Part shown: positions 1 through 7,823 of the stretch, piece after piece
How the letters are laid out: each line of letters begins with the position of its first letter
Position numbering within the stretch: the first letter of the stretch is position 1
Assembly (NCBI GenBank): GCA_024697985.1
Contig: JAILRX010000156.1
Coordinates: 1 to 22,519 of the forward strand
DNA: 22,519 bases
From: Treponemataceae bacterium
GTDB taxonomy: Bacteria; Spirochaetota; Spirochaetia; Treponematales; Treponemataceae
Reading direction: 5' to 3'
Translations under genes and position numbers: made by a program
The notes under the pieces: generated by a model
The model's database searches: none
Told to the model about the DNA's origin: nothing
Seen by the model: the letters and a program-made list of their open reading frames with translations, nothing else

Positions 1-804
1 CTCACTTATGAGCAGGCTGAAACAATGCAGGAAAGCACAGAATTAAAGAGCCTTTTCGAAATTGCAAAAAAATACCGCGAAAAAAGGCTTTCGAACGGAG
101 CAATAGAACTTAAGCTTCCTCAAGTCAGCGTATGGACCGAAAAAAACGAAGATTCATCGGTTACAGTCCAAATCGAAGAAGAAAAAGAGCTTAATTCAAA
201 AGACATGGTCAAGGAAATGATGCTGATGGCAGGTGAAGGCGCAAGTAAATTTGCCTTTAAGAACAACATTCCGTTTCCATACATTTCCACAGAAGAAATC
301 GAAGTTCCAAAGAAAATAGAGGAAGGTCTTGCAGGTCAGTATCAGCTCAGGCGATGTATGAGAGCAAGACGAGTCAGCATAACGCCAAGCATGCACTGCT
401 CGCTTGGAATTGCAACCTACTGCCAGGTTACAAGCCCGCTCAGACGCTACATCGACTTGATTGCACATCAACAGCTGCGTCTTTTTTTGGACGGCAAAAA
501 CCTGATTAACAAGGATGACGTGCTTTTAAGGATAAGCACAGGAGATGCAGGTATTGCAGCAGCAAACAAGGCAAGCCGCTCAAGCGAACTTCACTTTAAG
601 ATTGTCTATCTGATTCAAAATCCAGACTGGACAGGAGAAGCCGTCGCCGTAGAACAGAAAGGTAACAGTACCGTCTACCTCATTCCTTCATTGGGAATGG
701 AAACTCAGCTTGAAAACACAAAGTGCGTTTTTAACGAGAAAATCCAACTTAAGGTAAAATCGATTGAACTTTCAGAACTGAAAGTTGATTTTGTCAGGTG
801 CTAG
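1..804 (+). CDS. RNase II/R-family exoribonuclease (RNB domain), 5'-truncated
   Basis: The reading frame is open from base 1 (LTYEQAET, then the Met at 25), so the gene begins outside the window; 267 C-terminal residues are visible. The motif TSPLRRYIDL (residues 144-153 of the visible part) is the RNB-domain signature around the RNA-binding arginine of RNase II. The stretch from GAIELKLP onward also fits this family, which degrades single-stranded RNA processively from the 3' end in the cytoplasm. The catalytic aspartates would lie upstream and cannot be checked. The last 65 or so residues after the RNB domain are short and do not show a convincing S1 domain, so the family member (RNase R, RNase II or a spirochete-specific type) stays open. 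The gene converges on fliJ and their 3' ends overlap by 11 bp. Confidence 0.85.
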   Translation, partial: LTYEQAETMQESTELKSLFEIAKKYREKRLSNGAIELKLPQVSVWTEKNEDSSVTVQIEEEKELNSKDMVKEMMLMAGEGASKFAFKNNIPFPYISTEEIEVPKKIEEGLAGQYQLRRCMRARRVSITPSMHCSLGIATYCQVTSPLRRYIDLIAHQQLRLFLDGKNLINKDDVLLRISTGDAGIAAANKASRSSELHFKIVYLIQNPDWTGEAVAVEQKGNSTVYLIPSLGMETQLENTKCVFNEKIQLKVKSIELSELKVDFVRC

Positions 805-1219
805 CCTTCTTTTTTTGCATGTCATCAAGAAAATTCTCTTCGATTCTTTCCTGATCCTTTTTGAACTGTTCCAACTGTTTTTCTTTCATCTTGTCCAGAG
901 CCTTCCGTTTTTTCATGGCCTCTGTCAAAAGCAGCCGCTTTTCTTCTACTACAAGTTCAGCCTGAGCAAGCTGTTCCAAAAGCTGATCTTTCTGAGCATC
1001 GAGCCCCATAATGTAATTCTGATAGGATTGAAGTTGAATGATATCTATCGTGGTTGATAAATCGTGGTTGGCCTTTACGCGCTGTTTTGCAACATATTCC
1101 AGAGTCTGCTTGATCCGCTCAGTTTCCTGAATGGCTTTTCCAAGCTCAACCTTTGCCTGTTCTTCTTCAAATTCGCGGATTCTTAATACTTTTTCCAGAG
1201 TGAACTTAAATTTTGGCAT
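794..1219 (-). CDS. fliJ: FliJ, flagellar export chaperone/stalk protein
   Basis: This 141-residue protein is highly charged and almost entirely predicted coiled coil (opening MPKFKFTLEKVLRIREFEEEQ), which matches the size and N-terminal pattern of FliJ. FliJ is the soluble stalk of the flagellar type III export ATPase; it sits in the FliI hexamer, escorts export chaperones and contacts FlhA. The gene is last in the flagellar run and starts 7 bp after the fliI stop, as expected for translational coupling. The sequence itself is weakly conserved in this family, so the call rests on size, coiled coil and position directly after fliI. Its stop codon overlaps the convergent RNase gene, so any terminator must lie inside that gene. 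Confidence 0.9.
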   Translation of the reverse strand: MPKFKFTLEKVLRIREFEEEQAKVELGKAIQETERIKQTLEYVAKQRVKANHDLSTTIDIIQLQSYQNYIMGLDAQKDQLLEQLAQAELVVEEKRLLLTEAMKKRKALDKMKEKQLEQFKKDQERIEENFLDDMQKKKAST

Positions 1220-1226
1220 TTAAATA

Positions 1227-2594
1227 TCAGACGTATTCTTCTTTAGGAATTTCGACACCGGTCAGTTTGGAAAGCAAATCCAAGGTTTCTTCAAGGGATG
1301 CGTTGTAGTTTCTTTCCTGAATCAAAAACTCTTCGATTCTGTCGTGCAAGGCGATTGCCTTATCAGTCAAAGGATTGCTTCCAGATTGATAGGCTCCGAC
1401 GTCGATAAGGTCCTTCGAAGCTTCGTAACTTGCCATCAGTTTTCGTAAAGTGGCGCAGGCTTCCCGAGTTTTAGGACCCGTTATGTCATTTGCAAGACGG
1501 CTTATCGAAGCAAGCACATCAATTGCAGGATAATGATGCATATCGGCAAGTTTTCGGTCCAAAACGATGTGGCCGTCGACAGTTCCTCGAACCTTATCCG
1601 TGATAGGCTCGTTCATGTCATCTCCGTCGATGAGAACGTTATAAAAGGCCGTGATTGTTCCCTTGTCGTTGGTTCCCGTTCTTTCAAGAAGCTTTGGAAT
1701 AAGATCAAAAACGCTAGGAGTATAACCACGCTGTGCGGCAGGCTCACCTGCTACAAGGGCAATTTCTCGCTGAGCATCGGCAAAACGCTTCATGTTATCC
1801 ATCATGAACATTACGTCCTTGCCCTGATCACGGAAATATTCAGCTATGGCAGTTGCAGTATAGGCTGCCCTAAGTCGACAGATTGAACTCATATCGCTGG
1901 TTGCAACAACAATAACGGAACGTTTCAAGCCTTCTTCGCCCAAATCCTTTCGGATAAAGTCGTTTACCTCTCGTCCTCGTTCTCCGACCAAAGCGATTAC
2001 GTTGATGTCGGCATTCGTATTTCGGGCAATCATACCCATCAAGGTTGATTTACCGACACCAGAACCTGCCATGATTCCAAGTCGCTGTCCTTTTCCGACT
2101 GCCATCAGCGCATCAATCGACCTGATTCCGGTCAGTACACGTGAATCGACTGGTTTTCGTGAGATTGGATTTGGAGCTGCGGCAATTGCAGGATAAAAAG
2201 TCTCAGGAATGATTTCGCCCAATCCGTCATAAGGATTTCCGAGAGCGTCCACTACACGGCCGAGCAGGTTCGGTCCGACACCAACTTTAAGGATGGTTCC
2301 TGAACCGACAACTTCACAGCCGATTTCAATTCCGCTCGTATCGTTGTAGCAGGTCAACTGAACGATATTTTCGTGGAGGCCCGTAACTTCTGCAAGACGG
2401 TTTATATAGCGTTTTTTAGGATCACGTCCGTGATAATCTGGATTTTCAATCTTGATTTTGCAAATTTCACCAATTACAGCCCTCGGACCCAAAGACTCGA
2501 CGAGATTACCCTTGACCGCGACTACACTTCCGACATAATGAACGGTTTCAGTATTTTTGATTGATGAAAGATATTTATCAAAAATTTTTTCCAT
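1227..2594 (-). CDS. fliI: FliI, flagellum-specific export ATPase
   Basis: This 455-residue F1-type ATPase powers unfolding and entry of flagellar substrates into the type III export gate. Walker A is GSGVGKST (residues 177-184), Walker B VMFMMD (261-266), and the catalytic glutamate is in GERGREV (about 205). The family signature around PAAQRGYTPSVFD is present. The frame can be extended to a TTG at 2609, but I chose the ATG at 2594: a GGAG lies 9 nt upstream of it, and the TTG overlaps that Shine-Dalgarno site. fliH ends 18 bp upstream and fliJ follows 7 bp downstream, giving the usual fliH-fliI-fliJ export ATPase module. FliI shares ancestry with ATP synthase beta and type III secretion ATPases, but the context makes the flagellar role clear. 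Confidence 0.97.
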   Translation of the reverse strand: MEKIFDKYLSSIKNTETVHYVGSVVAVKGNLVESLGPRAVIGEICKIKIENPDYHGRDPKKRYINRLAEVTGLHENIVQLTCYNDTSGIEIGCEVVGSGTILKVGVGPNLLGRVVDALGNPYDGLGEIIPETFYPAIAAAPNPISRKPVDSRVLTGIRSIDALMAVGKGQRLGIMAGSGVGKSTLMGMIARNTNADINVIALVGERGREVNDFIRKDLGEEGLKRSVIVVATSDMSSICRLRAAYTATAIAEYFRDQGKDVMFMMDNMKRFADAQREIALVAGEPAAQRGYTPSVFDLIPKLLERTGTNDKGTITAFYNVLIDGDDMNEPITDKVRGTVDGHIVLDRKLADMHHYPAIDVLASISRLANDITGPKTREACATLRKLMASYEASKDLIDVGAYQSGSNPLTDKAIALHDRIEEFLIQERNYNASLEETLDLLSKLTGVEIPKEEYV

Positions 2595-2612
2595 AGCGCA
2601 AAACTCCAAAAA

Positions 2613-3536
2613 TCAAAGTTCTGTCGTTTTTGGCTTGGACTTAATAGGAGAAATTTCAAGGATTTTCTGTTCAAGTTCAGAAAGCTGACTTGAAATTCGT
2701 GCATCAATAGAACCAAAGTCTGTTTCTACGATACATCCGCCCGGTTCAATTGAAGAATCTTCAACTACAGTGATATTTTCGATATTTGAAACTGCGTTTA
2801 TAAAATCCTGTGCGTGGTCTGTGGCAAGTTTTGCTTCCGTAAGGTTTACTCGGATCGTAACCGATGCCCTTCCCTTTACCTTTCGCAAAGCCTGAACGAT
2901 GTTGTTCATAACAACTTCACGCTGCTTTTCAGAAATGATTTTTACAACTTTTCGGCTTACGAGAATGACCATTTCGACAATCTGCTGTTCAGCCTCATCA
3001 AAAATTTCCTGTCTCTGACTGATTGTCTTATCAATCATCTGGTGGAGCATATCAACAAGCCGCTGTGCTTCCTGGTTTCCTTCTTCAAAACCCTGTTTTC
3101 GGCCTTCTTCAAAACCGTGCTCTTTAGCCTGCTCAAAATCATCATGACTTTTTGCCTGGGCTTCAGCAATTATTTTTTCAGCTTCGGCCTTAGCCTCGTT
3201 GAGAATTTTTTCTGCTTCGAGTTCGGCATTCTGCTTGATTACGGCAGCTTCGTCCGTTTTCTGTTTGACTTCTGCAAAAGCGGCATTTTCTGCATTTTTA
3301 ATGATCTGTTCTGCCTGGGCCTCAGTGTCGTCCAAAAGAGTCTTTTTTTCGACTTCCCATTGTTTTTTAAATTCTTCGGCTTCCCTTCTCAAATCATCTG
3401 CAGTTGGACCTTCAAAAGCAACTTCTTCAATTTCATCAAGATTTTCTTCATCTTCTGCAAAATTCTTGCACAACTGAAGCATTACTTTTTTGTCGTCTTT
3501 TTTAAATTCATTACCTTTAAATACTGTCTTTTGCAT
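2613..3536 (-). CDS. fliH: FliH, regulator of the flagellar export ATPase
   Basis: This 307-residue protein binds FliI, restrains its ATPase activity and links it to the C ring. Four glycines spaced every four residues (G141, G145, G149, G153; GFEEGRKQGFEEG) form the GxxxG repeat typical of FliH. The N-terminal half (about 45-140) is Glu/Lys/Ala-rich coiled coil. The C-terminal domain has the conserved IEPGGCIVETDFGSIDARI pattern (about 263-281) of the FliH/YscL family. It is longer than enteric FliH (about 230) because of an acidic N-terminal extension. The ATG at 3536 has a GGA-containing site a few bases upstream, and the gene begins 17 bp after the fliG stop. Confidence 0.95.
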   Translation of the reverse strand: MQKTVFKGNEFKKDDKKVMLQLCKNFAEDEENLDEIEEVAFEGPTADDLRREAEEFKKQWEVEKKTLLDDTEAQAEQIIKNAENAAFAEVKQKTDEAAVIKQNAELEAEKILNEAKAEAEKIIAEAQAKSHDDFEQAKEHGFEEGRKQGFEEGNQEAQRLVDMLHQMIDKTISQRQEIFDEAEQQIVEMVILVSRKVVKIISEKQREVVMNNIVQALRKVKGRASVTIRVNLTEAKLATDHAQDFINAVSNIENITVVEDSSIEPGGCIVETDFGSIDARISSQLSELEQKILEISPIKSKPKTTEL

Positions 3537-3553
3537 ATTCCAAACTCACAAAT

Positions 3554-4615
3554 TTATACAACCATTTCGTCTTCACCACTTCGGGCAATAACGATTTCAC
3601 CATTATCTTCAAGACGCCTGATGGCGGCAACAATCTTCTGCTGTGCATCTTCTACGTCTTTCAATCGAACAGGTCCCATGAACTCCATATCTTCTTTCAA
3701 CATGGCAGCCGCACGTTTAGACATGTTCTTATAAATCTTGTCCTGAACTTCGGCATCAACTGATTTAAGCGCTTTTGTAAGGTCCTGTGTATCGACTTCT
3801 CGCAAAAGTCTCTGAATTGCACGGTCGTCCAACAAAACGATATCTTCGAATACGAACATTCGTTTTTTGATTTCTTCGGCAAGTTCGGCATCTTCTTCTT
3901 CCAAAGATTCGATGATTGATTTTTCAGAAGAACGGTCAACCAAGTTAAGGATTTCAACGATTGATTCAACACCACCGGCAAGTGTGTAGTCTTCGCTTGA
4001 AAGTGTTGAAAGCTTTTTCTCCAATACTCGCTCAACTTCTCGCAAAACGTCAGGGCTGGTTCGGTCCATCGTTGCAATTCGTCTTGCAACATCACTCTGG
4101 ATGTTAACAGGAAGGCTTGCAAGAATCTGAGAAGCCTTCGGCGGTTCAAGATAGGCAAGAATAAGCGCGATAGTCTGCGGATGTTCCTGCTGAATAAAGT
4201 TCAACAAGTGGGTCGGGTCTGTTCGACGGATAAAGTCGAACGGCCTTACCTGAAGTGAACTGGTAAGTCTGTTGATGATGTCGATTGCTTTCTGGCTTCC
4301 CAAAGATTTTTCCAAAAGTTCGCGGGCATAATCAATACCACCGTTAGTGATAAAGTTCTGAGCCGCCATCATTTCCTGGAATTCTTCGAGGATTGTATCC
4401 TTTACTTCAGAATCGACGGTTTCAAGACGGGCAATTTCAAAAGTAAGACTTTCGATTTCGTCTTCACGCAGATGCTTGAAAATTTCAGAAGAAAGCTCTG
4501 AACCAAGCGATACGAGAAAAATGGCTGCCTTCTGTCGGCCGTTAAGGTTCTTAAAATCCTTATTTTTCTTTGAGCCGCCGCCCGAAGATGAATGTTTTGA
4601 TTTAGCATCTGCCAT
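3554..4615 (-). CDS. fliG: FliG, flagellar rotor/switch protein
   Basis: This 353-residue protein is the C-ring subunit that contacts FliF and the stator to produce torque. The middle domain has the EHPQ motif (144-147, in EHPQTIALIL) and the C-terminal domain has the charged torque helix around DDRAIQRLLREVD (263-275), with the expected Asp and Arg residues. A Ser/Gly/Lys-rich N-terminal tail (about 1-22) precedes the FliF-binding region. Spirochetes usually carry two fliG genes; the copy next to fliF, as here, is the motor copy often called FliG2 (family knowledge). A strong GGAGGA site 7 nt upstream of the ATG lies across the end of fliF, which suggests coupled translation of ring and rotor at matched levels. 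Confidence 0.97.
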   Translation of the reverse strand: MADAKSKHSSSGGGSKKNKDFKNLNGRQKAAIFLVSLGSELSSEIFKHLREDEIESLTFEIARLETVDSEVKDTILEEFQEMMAAQNFITNGGIDYARELLEKSLGSQKAIDIINRLTSSLQVRPFDFIRRTDPTHLLNFIQQEHPQTIALILAYLEPPKASQILASLPVNIQSDVARRIATMDRTSPDVLREVERVLEKKLSTLSSEDYTLAGGVESIVEILNLVDRSSEKSIIESLEEEDAELAEEIKKRMFVFEDIVLLDDRAIQRLLREVDTQDLTKALKSVDAEVQDKIYKNMSKRAAAMLKEDMEFMGPVRLKDVEDAQQKIVAAIRRLEDNGEIVIARSGEDEMVV

Positions 4616-4618
4616 TTT

Positions 4619-6316
4619 TTATTCCTCCGACAACCAAGTTCTGATAAGCTGAGCAACGTCTTCAGGATGTTCTTTAGCGGCTGTAATAGCGCTTTCTTGA
4701 AGTTCCTGCTTATGTCTGTCTTCTACAGACATTGTAACATTAACATCGGCATTTTCTGCCTGCCAGATAATCTTTTCACGTTCAAGCTGCTGCTGGCGAA
4801 GTGTTTCTTCTTCCCGCAATCGCTTCTTTCGCTCCATTTCCTTGATGATGAAACGGACTACAATGAAAGCGATAAGAACAGCAACAATACCGATAAGAAC
4901 ATAGAAAATAACTTTCTTTGTATTTTTTGCCCTAAGATAGGCCGCATCCTCATCCTTGAACTGCTTTGATCTGTCGTATTTTACAGGAACGACTTCTACA
5001 AAGTCTCCCCTAAGTTCGTCATATCCGATTGCACCCTTGATAAGTCGGGTTGCATTTGCAATATCATCTTCAGTAAGCGGAACGAAATGTCGTTTTCTCT
5101 GCTGATTTTCGATTATGTAATTTCCCTCTTCGTCAAAATCGAATTCCCAGGTTCCGTCGATAGCAACAGAAACCGTTCGTTTTCCAGGTTTTGGATGGAC
5201 AATCTTATGTGTCTGCTTTGAGTTGAGTGCCTCATTCTTTTTAAGGCTCTTCTCCTCTGATGTAGCGTACATGTTGTTCATATCCGTATAAACAGGAGGA
5301 TTCTGTCCTTCAACTCCAGCAGGACCTTCAGGATTGATAGGAGAACCGGTCCATTTCTTGCTGATTTCTTCAGAAGAAACCGTGAGGGAGTCCGTAATAT
5401 CCGAGTCGTCATAAGGCGTATTCGGATTGTCTTTTTTTCGTTCTATAGCTGAATATGTAGTTTCAGAATATTCTTCCTCGCTCATATCCATTTCGATTTT
5501 CATATCGATGTTTCTTACTCGATCCGAACTGTATGAATCCTGCAATGAGGCAAGAATCTTTTTTCGACCTTCTTTTTCGAGGTCTGAAATAAGCTTGAGT
5601 TCTTTTTTAGTGATGTCAACGCGCTCGATATCAGCCATTCCCTCAAAATCATTCAAGGTAACTCCGGATGTATCGGTGATGGAAACGTTTTCGTCTTTCA
5701 AGCCGGCAACAGCCTTTACGATTGTTCTCTGAATGCTCTTGATGGCCTTTTTATTGCTGGCAAAATCGCTGCCCGGTTTAAGGCTCAAAACAACGCTGAC
5801 TGAAATCGGATCCTGACTTTCTGAATAAACGCTTTTTTTAGGCATTGAGATGATTACGTTTGCATTATCAACATCATCATAAGATTCAATATGATTTTTC
5901 AGCTGTGCCTGTACGGAACGCTGAAGGTTTACATCACGTTCGAAATCAGTCGTAGACCATCTTTCCATGTCGAAAAGTACCCATGGATCAAAGTCATCAG
6001 TAACGCCCTTTCGGTTCAAGACTGATTTTGCTTTTTTTGCAGTGGTTTTATCCTTTACGACGATAAGACCGGCCGGATTTTTCTGTGCATCAATGTTTTC
6101 TTCATTCAAGCACATGATGATTTCATTGGTTTTTTCTTCGCTGAAAGCAGCATTATAGAGAACCGTTTCGGTTGAACGTGTTGAAAGCGTGATTGTTAAG
6201 ACTAGAGCAACTATGACTACGCCAATAATTGCAAAGAAAATAATTTTTTGACTAAGTTTCCACTTGGACCACAGGTCTTTTATCTGGCCTAAGACCTTTT
6301 TGAACCATTCGTTCAT
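4619..6316 (-). CDS. fliF: FliF, flagellar MS-ring protein
   Basis: This 565-residue inner-membrane protein forms the MS ring, the base of the flagellum and housing of the export gate. A transmembrane helix lies near residues 24-44 and a second near 468-488, with the periplasmic ring-building domains between them. The C-terminal tail (about 544-565, AAKEHPEDVAQLIRTWLSEE) is the cytoplasmic FliG-binding segment. The frame extends to 6358, but I chose the ATG at 6316: a GGGAGGG site precedes it, and the extra 14 residues would be encoded by leader DNA that also holds an inverted repeat. Its own promoter appears to lie just upstream (6382-6410). The spacing to fliG is 3 bp. Confidence 0.96.
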   Translation of the reverse strand: MNEWFKKVLGQIKDLWSKWKLSQKIIFFAIIGVVIVALVLTITLSTRSTETVLYNAAFSEEKTNEIIMCLNEENIDAQKNPAGLIVVKDKTTAKKAKSVLNRKGVTDDFDPWVLFDMERWSTTDFERDVNLQRSVQAQLKNHIESYDDVDNANVIISMPKKSVYSESQDPISVSVVLSLKPGSDFASNKKAIKSIQRTIVKAVAGLKDENVSITDTSGVTLNDFEGMADIERVDITKKELKLISDLEKEGRKKILASLQDSYSSDRVRNIDMKIEMDMSEEEYSETTYSAIERKKDNPNTPYDDSDITDSLTVSSEEISKKWTGSPINPEGPAGVEGQNPPVYTDMNNMYATSEEKSLKKNEALNSKQTHKIVHPKPGKRTVSVAIDGTWEFDFDEEGNYIIENQQRKRHFVPLTEDDIANATRLIKGAIGYDELRGDFVEVVPVKYDRSKQFKDEDAAYLRAKNTKKVIFYVLIGIVAVLIAFIVVRFIIKEMERKKRLREEETLRQQQLEREKIIWQAENADVNVTMSVEDRHKQELQESAITAAKEHPEDVAQLIRTWLSEE

Positions 6317-6339
6317 TCCCCATCCCTCCCAGAACGAAC

Positions 6340-6359
6340 AATGTTCACATAAGAACATT
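6340..6359. promoter_or_regulatory. Inverted repeat in the fliF leader (possible operator or hairpin)
   Basis: AATGTTC (6340-6346) and GAACATT (6353-6359) are perfect 7-bp arms around a 6-bp spacer. The repeat lies between the predicted fliF promoter and the fliF Shine-Dalgarno site, where a bound repressor or an RNA hairpin could act. No regulator can be named from the sequence. Confidence 0.4.
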
Positions 6360-6381
6360 TTAATACTATATTATAACATAC

Positions 6382-6410
6382 ATTATTGAAGATGAGAAGT
6401 AGAATGTCAA
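6382..6410 (-). promoter_or_regulatory. Sigma70-type promoter upstream of fliF
   Basis: On the minus strand a perfect -35 TTGACA (6405-6410) is followed after 17 bp by AATAAT (6382-6387), five of six matches to the -10 consensus. A perfect TATAAT (6370-6375) lies slightly downstream and could be an alternative -10. The site is in the 127-bp gap between the fliE stop and the chosen fliF start, so fliF-fliJ can probably be transcribed apart from flgB-flgC-fliE. Confidence 0.6.
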
Positions 6411-6443
6411 TGAAAATTATTTAATTTTTTTGATATTTTTGGA

Positions 6444-6818
6444 TTATCGGGTAATCGTAATTTCGTTCCAATCCTTGAGCATTCCGTCAATTACTTTTTG
6501 AGCAAGACTCAAAGAAAGGCTTGCTTCGGCCATGGCCGTGGTAACTTCGTGAACGTTCACTGATTCCGGATCTACGATGAATTTTTCGGCAATATCAGAA
6601 GATGCGTTCTGCTTTCCGTTTACGTACTGCAAGGCTTCGGAAAGATAGCTGGAAAAAGGCTTTTCAACAGAAACATCCTTGGATGGTTTGTTAGAAAAAG
6701 GGTTCTGAACCTCTGTAACGCCGCCAACACGGGTAACTTTTCCAACTGGCTGGATTGCAGAACTGCCGATATGAGCAGGATCTGTTCTTAACATTTCAAA
6801 ATTGCTTGTTATTTCCAT
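6444..6818 (-). CDS. fliE: FliE, hook-basal body protein (MS ring-rod junction)
   Basis: This 124-residue protein joins the MS ring to the rod and is among the first exported flagellar proteins. The C-terminal half (VNVHEVTTAMAEASLSLSLA and the following helix ending WNEITITR) has the FliE pattern, including the amphipathic helix that resembles rod-protein termini. The N-terminal half is variable and low in conservation, as usual. GGAGGGGAG lies upstream of the ATG at 6818. It follows flgC by 36 bp, which matches the common flgB-flgC-fliE order. A 127-bp gap with a promoter separates it from fliF. Confidence 0.95.
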   Translation of the reverse strand: MEITSNFEMLRTDPAHIGSSAIQPVGKVTRVGGVTEVQNPFSNKPSKDVSVEKPFSSYLSEALQYVNGKQNASSDIAEKFIVDPESVNVHEVTTAMAEASLSLSLAQKVIDGMLKDWNEITITR

Positions 6819-6854
6819 AATTTCTCCCCTCCACGTAAGAACAGATTAAATGAT

Positions 6855-7310
6855 TTATCGGCCAATTTCAAGGGCTTTTTGAAACATCTCTTTTGCACCC
6901 TGAATTACAGTTGAGTTTGCTTCGTAAGCGCGGCTGGCTGAAATCAAATCAACCATTTCGTTTACGACATTTACGTTAGGATATTCTACATAACCTGCGT
7001 GTTCACCAGAAAGGATTGCATCAGGATGTGTAGGATCATAAACAAAACGTCCTTCGCTTTCGTCCTTGTTGATTCTCAAGACTCTAACGCCCTTTCCGAC
7101 TCCGCCGTCTACGCTTTCTGGAACATAAGGATTTTTCCACTGTGGTTTATCAGAAATCGACTGAAGGATGACAGTACTTCTCTTGAACTTTCCGCCGTCC
7201 TGGGTTCTTGTAGTTGTTGCGTTAGCGATATTGTCTGATATTACTTCTGTTCGGAGGCGCTCAACGCTCATTCCGCTTGCTGCTATGTTAATGCTTGTAA
7301 AAAGTCCCAT
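6855..7310 (-). CDS. flgC: FlgC, flagellar proximal rod protein
   Basis: This 151-residue rod protein has the N-terminal rod/hook signature (INIAASGMSVERLRTEVISD, then NIAN) and the C-terminal helix VDLISASRAYEANSTVIQ that pairs with it. FlgC is exported by the type III system and forms part of the periplasmic drive shaft; in spirochetes the whole flagellum stays in the periplasm. Its start has a GGAG site that overlaps the end of flgB (10 bp between the flgB stop and the flgC ATG), implying coupled translation. Length is normal for the family. Confidence 0.97.
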   Translation of the reverse strand: MGLFTSINIAASGMSVERLRTEVISDNIANATTTRTQDGGKFKRSTVILQSISDKPQWKNPYVPESVDGGVGKGVRVLRINKDESEGRFVYDPTHPDAILSGEHAGYVEYPNVNVVNEMVDLISASRAYEANSTVIQGAKEMFQKALEIGR

Positions 7311-7320
7311 TTTCTACTCC

Positions 7321-7734
7321 TTATTTCAATACGATTTTCATCTGATTAAATTCAAAATTCTGCATCTGAGTTAAAAGCTGATAGTTGAGCTGGATTTTCA
7401 AGATGTCCATAGCTTCCTGTTCTGCATCTACGTTATTGCCGTTGGCCTTTGAAGTCGTCGTATAATCAACTACTCTTCTGGCTTCTACTTCACGATAATC
7501 GCGAACTGGAGTTTCCTGGAAATGTCGGGAATCTGTTGTCGTGAGCTTGAAAGTGTCTTTTGCTTTGGCTTCTGATTCCAAGGCTCTTTTCAATTCACTT
7601 TCAAAATTGACTGATGTTCTTTTAAAGTTTGGAGTACCTGCATTTGCAAGGTTGTTTGCTGAAACTGAATATCGCAACGAACTGACATCCATTGCTCGAC
7701 TCAGTAAATCTACTGTTTTAGTAAAACTATTCAT
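7321..7734 (-). CDS. flgB: FlgB, flagellar proximal rod protein
   Basis: This 137-residue protein is the proximal rod subunit, first gene of the flagellar run. The N-terminal part carries the rod-family motif SVSANNLANAGTPNFKRTSV (about 24-43), and the C-terminal helix (IQLNYQLLTQMQNFEFNQM) matches the coiled-coil end of rod proteins. A clear GGAGG lies a few bases upstream of the ATG at 7734. An 89-bp gap separates it from hslU and holds a possible sigma28-type promoter, so the operon may start here rather than reading through from hslVU. Confidence 0.96.
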   Translation of the reverse strand: MNSFTKTVDLLSRAMDVSSLRYSVSANNLANAGTPNFKRTSVNFESELKRALESEAKAKDTFKLTTTDSRHFQETPVRDYREVEARRVVDYTTTSKANGNNVDAEQEAMDILKIQLNYQLLTQMQNFEFNQMKIVLK

Positions 7735-7788
7735 CTTTTCCTCCGTGAAAACGTTCTGAAATCAAACGTTTTTAAATCCCATACTAAT

Positions 7789-7816
7789 TTTTCGACAGAG
7801 GAAAAGACGGACTTTA
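7789..7816 (-). promoter_or_regulatory. Possible sigma28-type (flagellar) promoter upstream of flgB
   Basis: On the minus strand TAAAGTCC (7809-7816) is followed after 12 bp by GTCGAAAA (7789-7796). Each half matches six of eight bases of the FliA/SigD consensus (TAAAGTTT and GCCGATAA), with a spacer one base longer than the enteric form. The site is in the hslU-flgB gap, at the head of the flagellar run. Two matches of this quality can occur by chance in AT-rich DNA. Confidence 0.3.
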
Positions 7817-7823
7817 GAATTTT

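Noticed and set aside
2814..3734. A 306-codon open frame on the plus strand
   Set aside because: It is antisense to fliH and the end of fliG, very rich in Phe, and resembles no protein; the Glu/Lys/Ala coiled-coil codons of fliH read backwards give few stops.
7749..7770. Two AAACGTT copies 15 bp apart in the flgB leader
   Set aside because: Too short and too simple to call an operator without comparison to other genomes.
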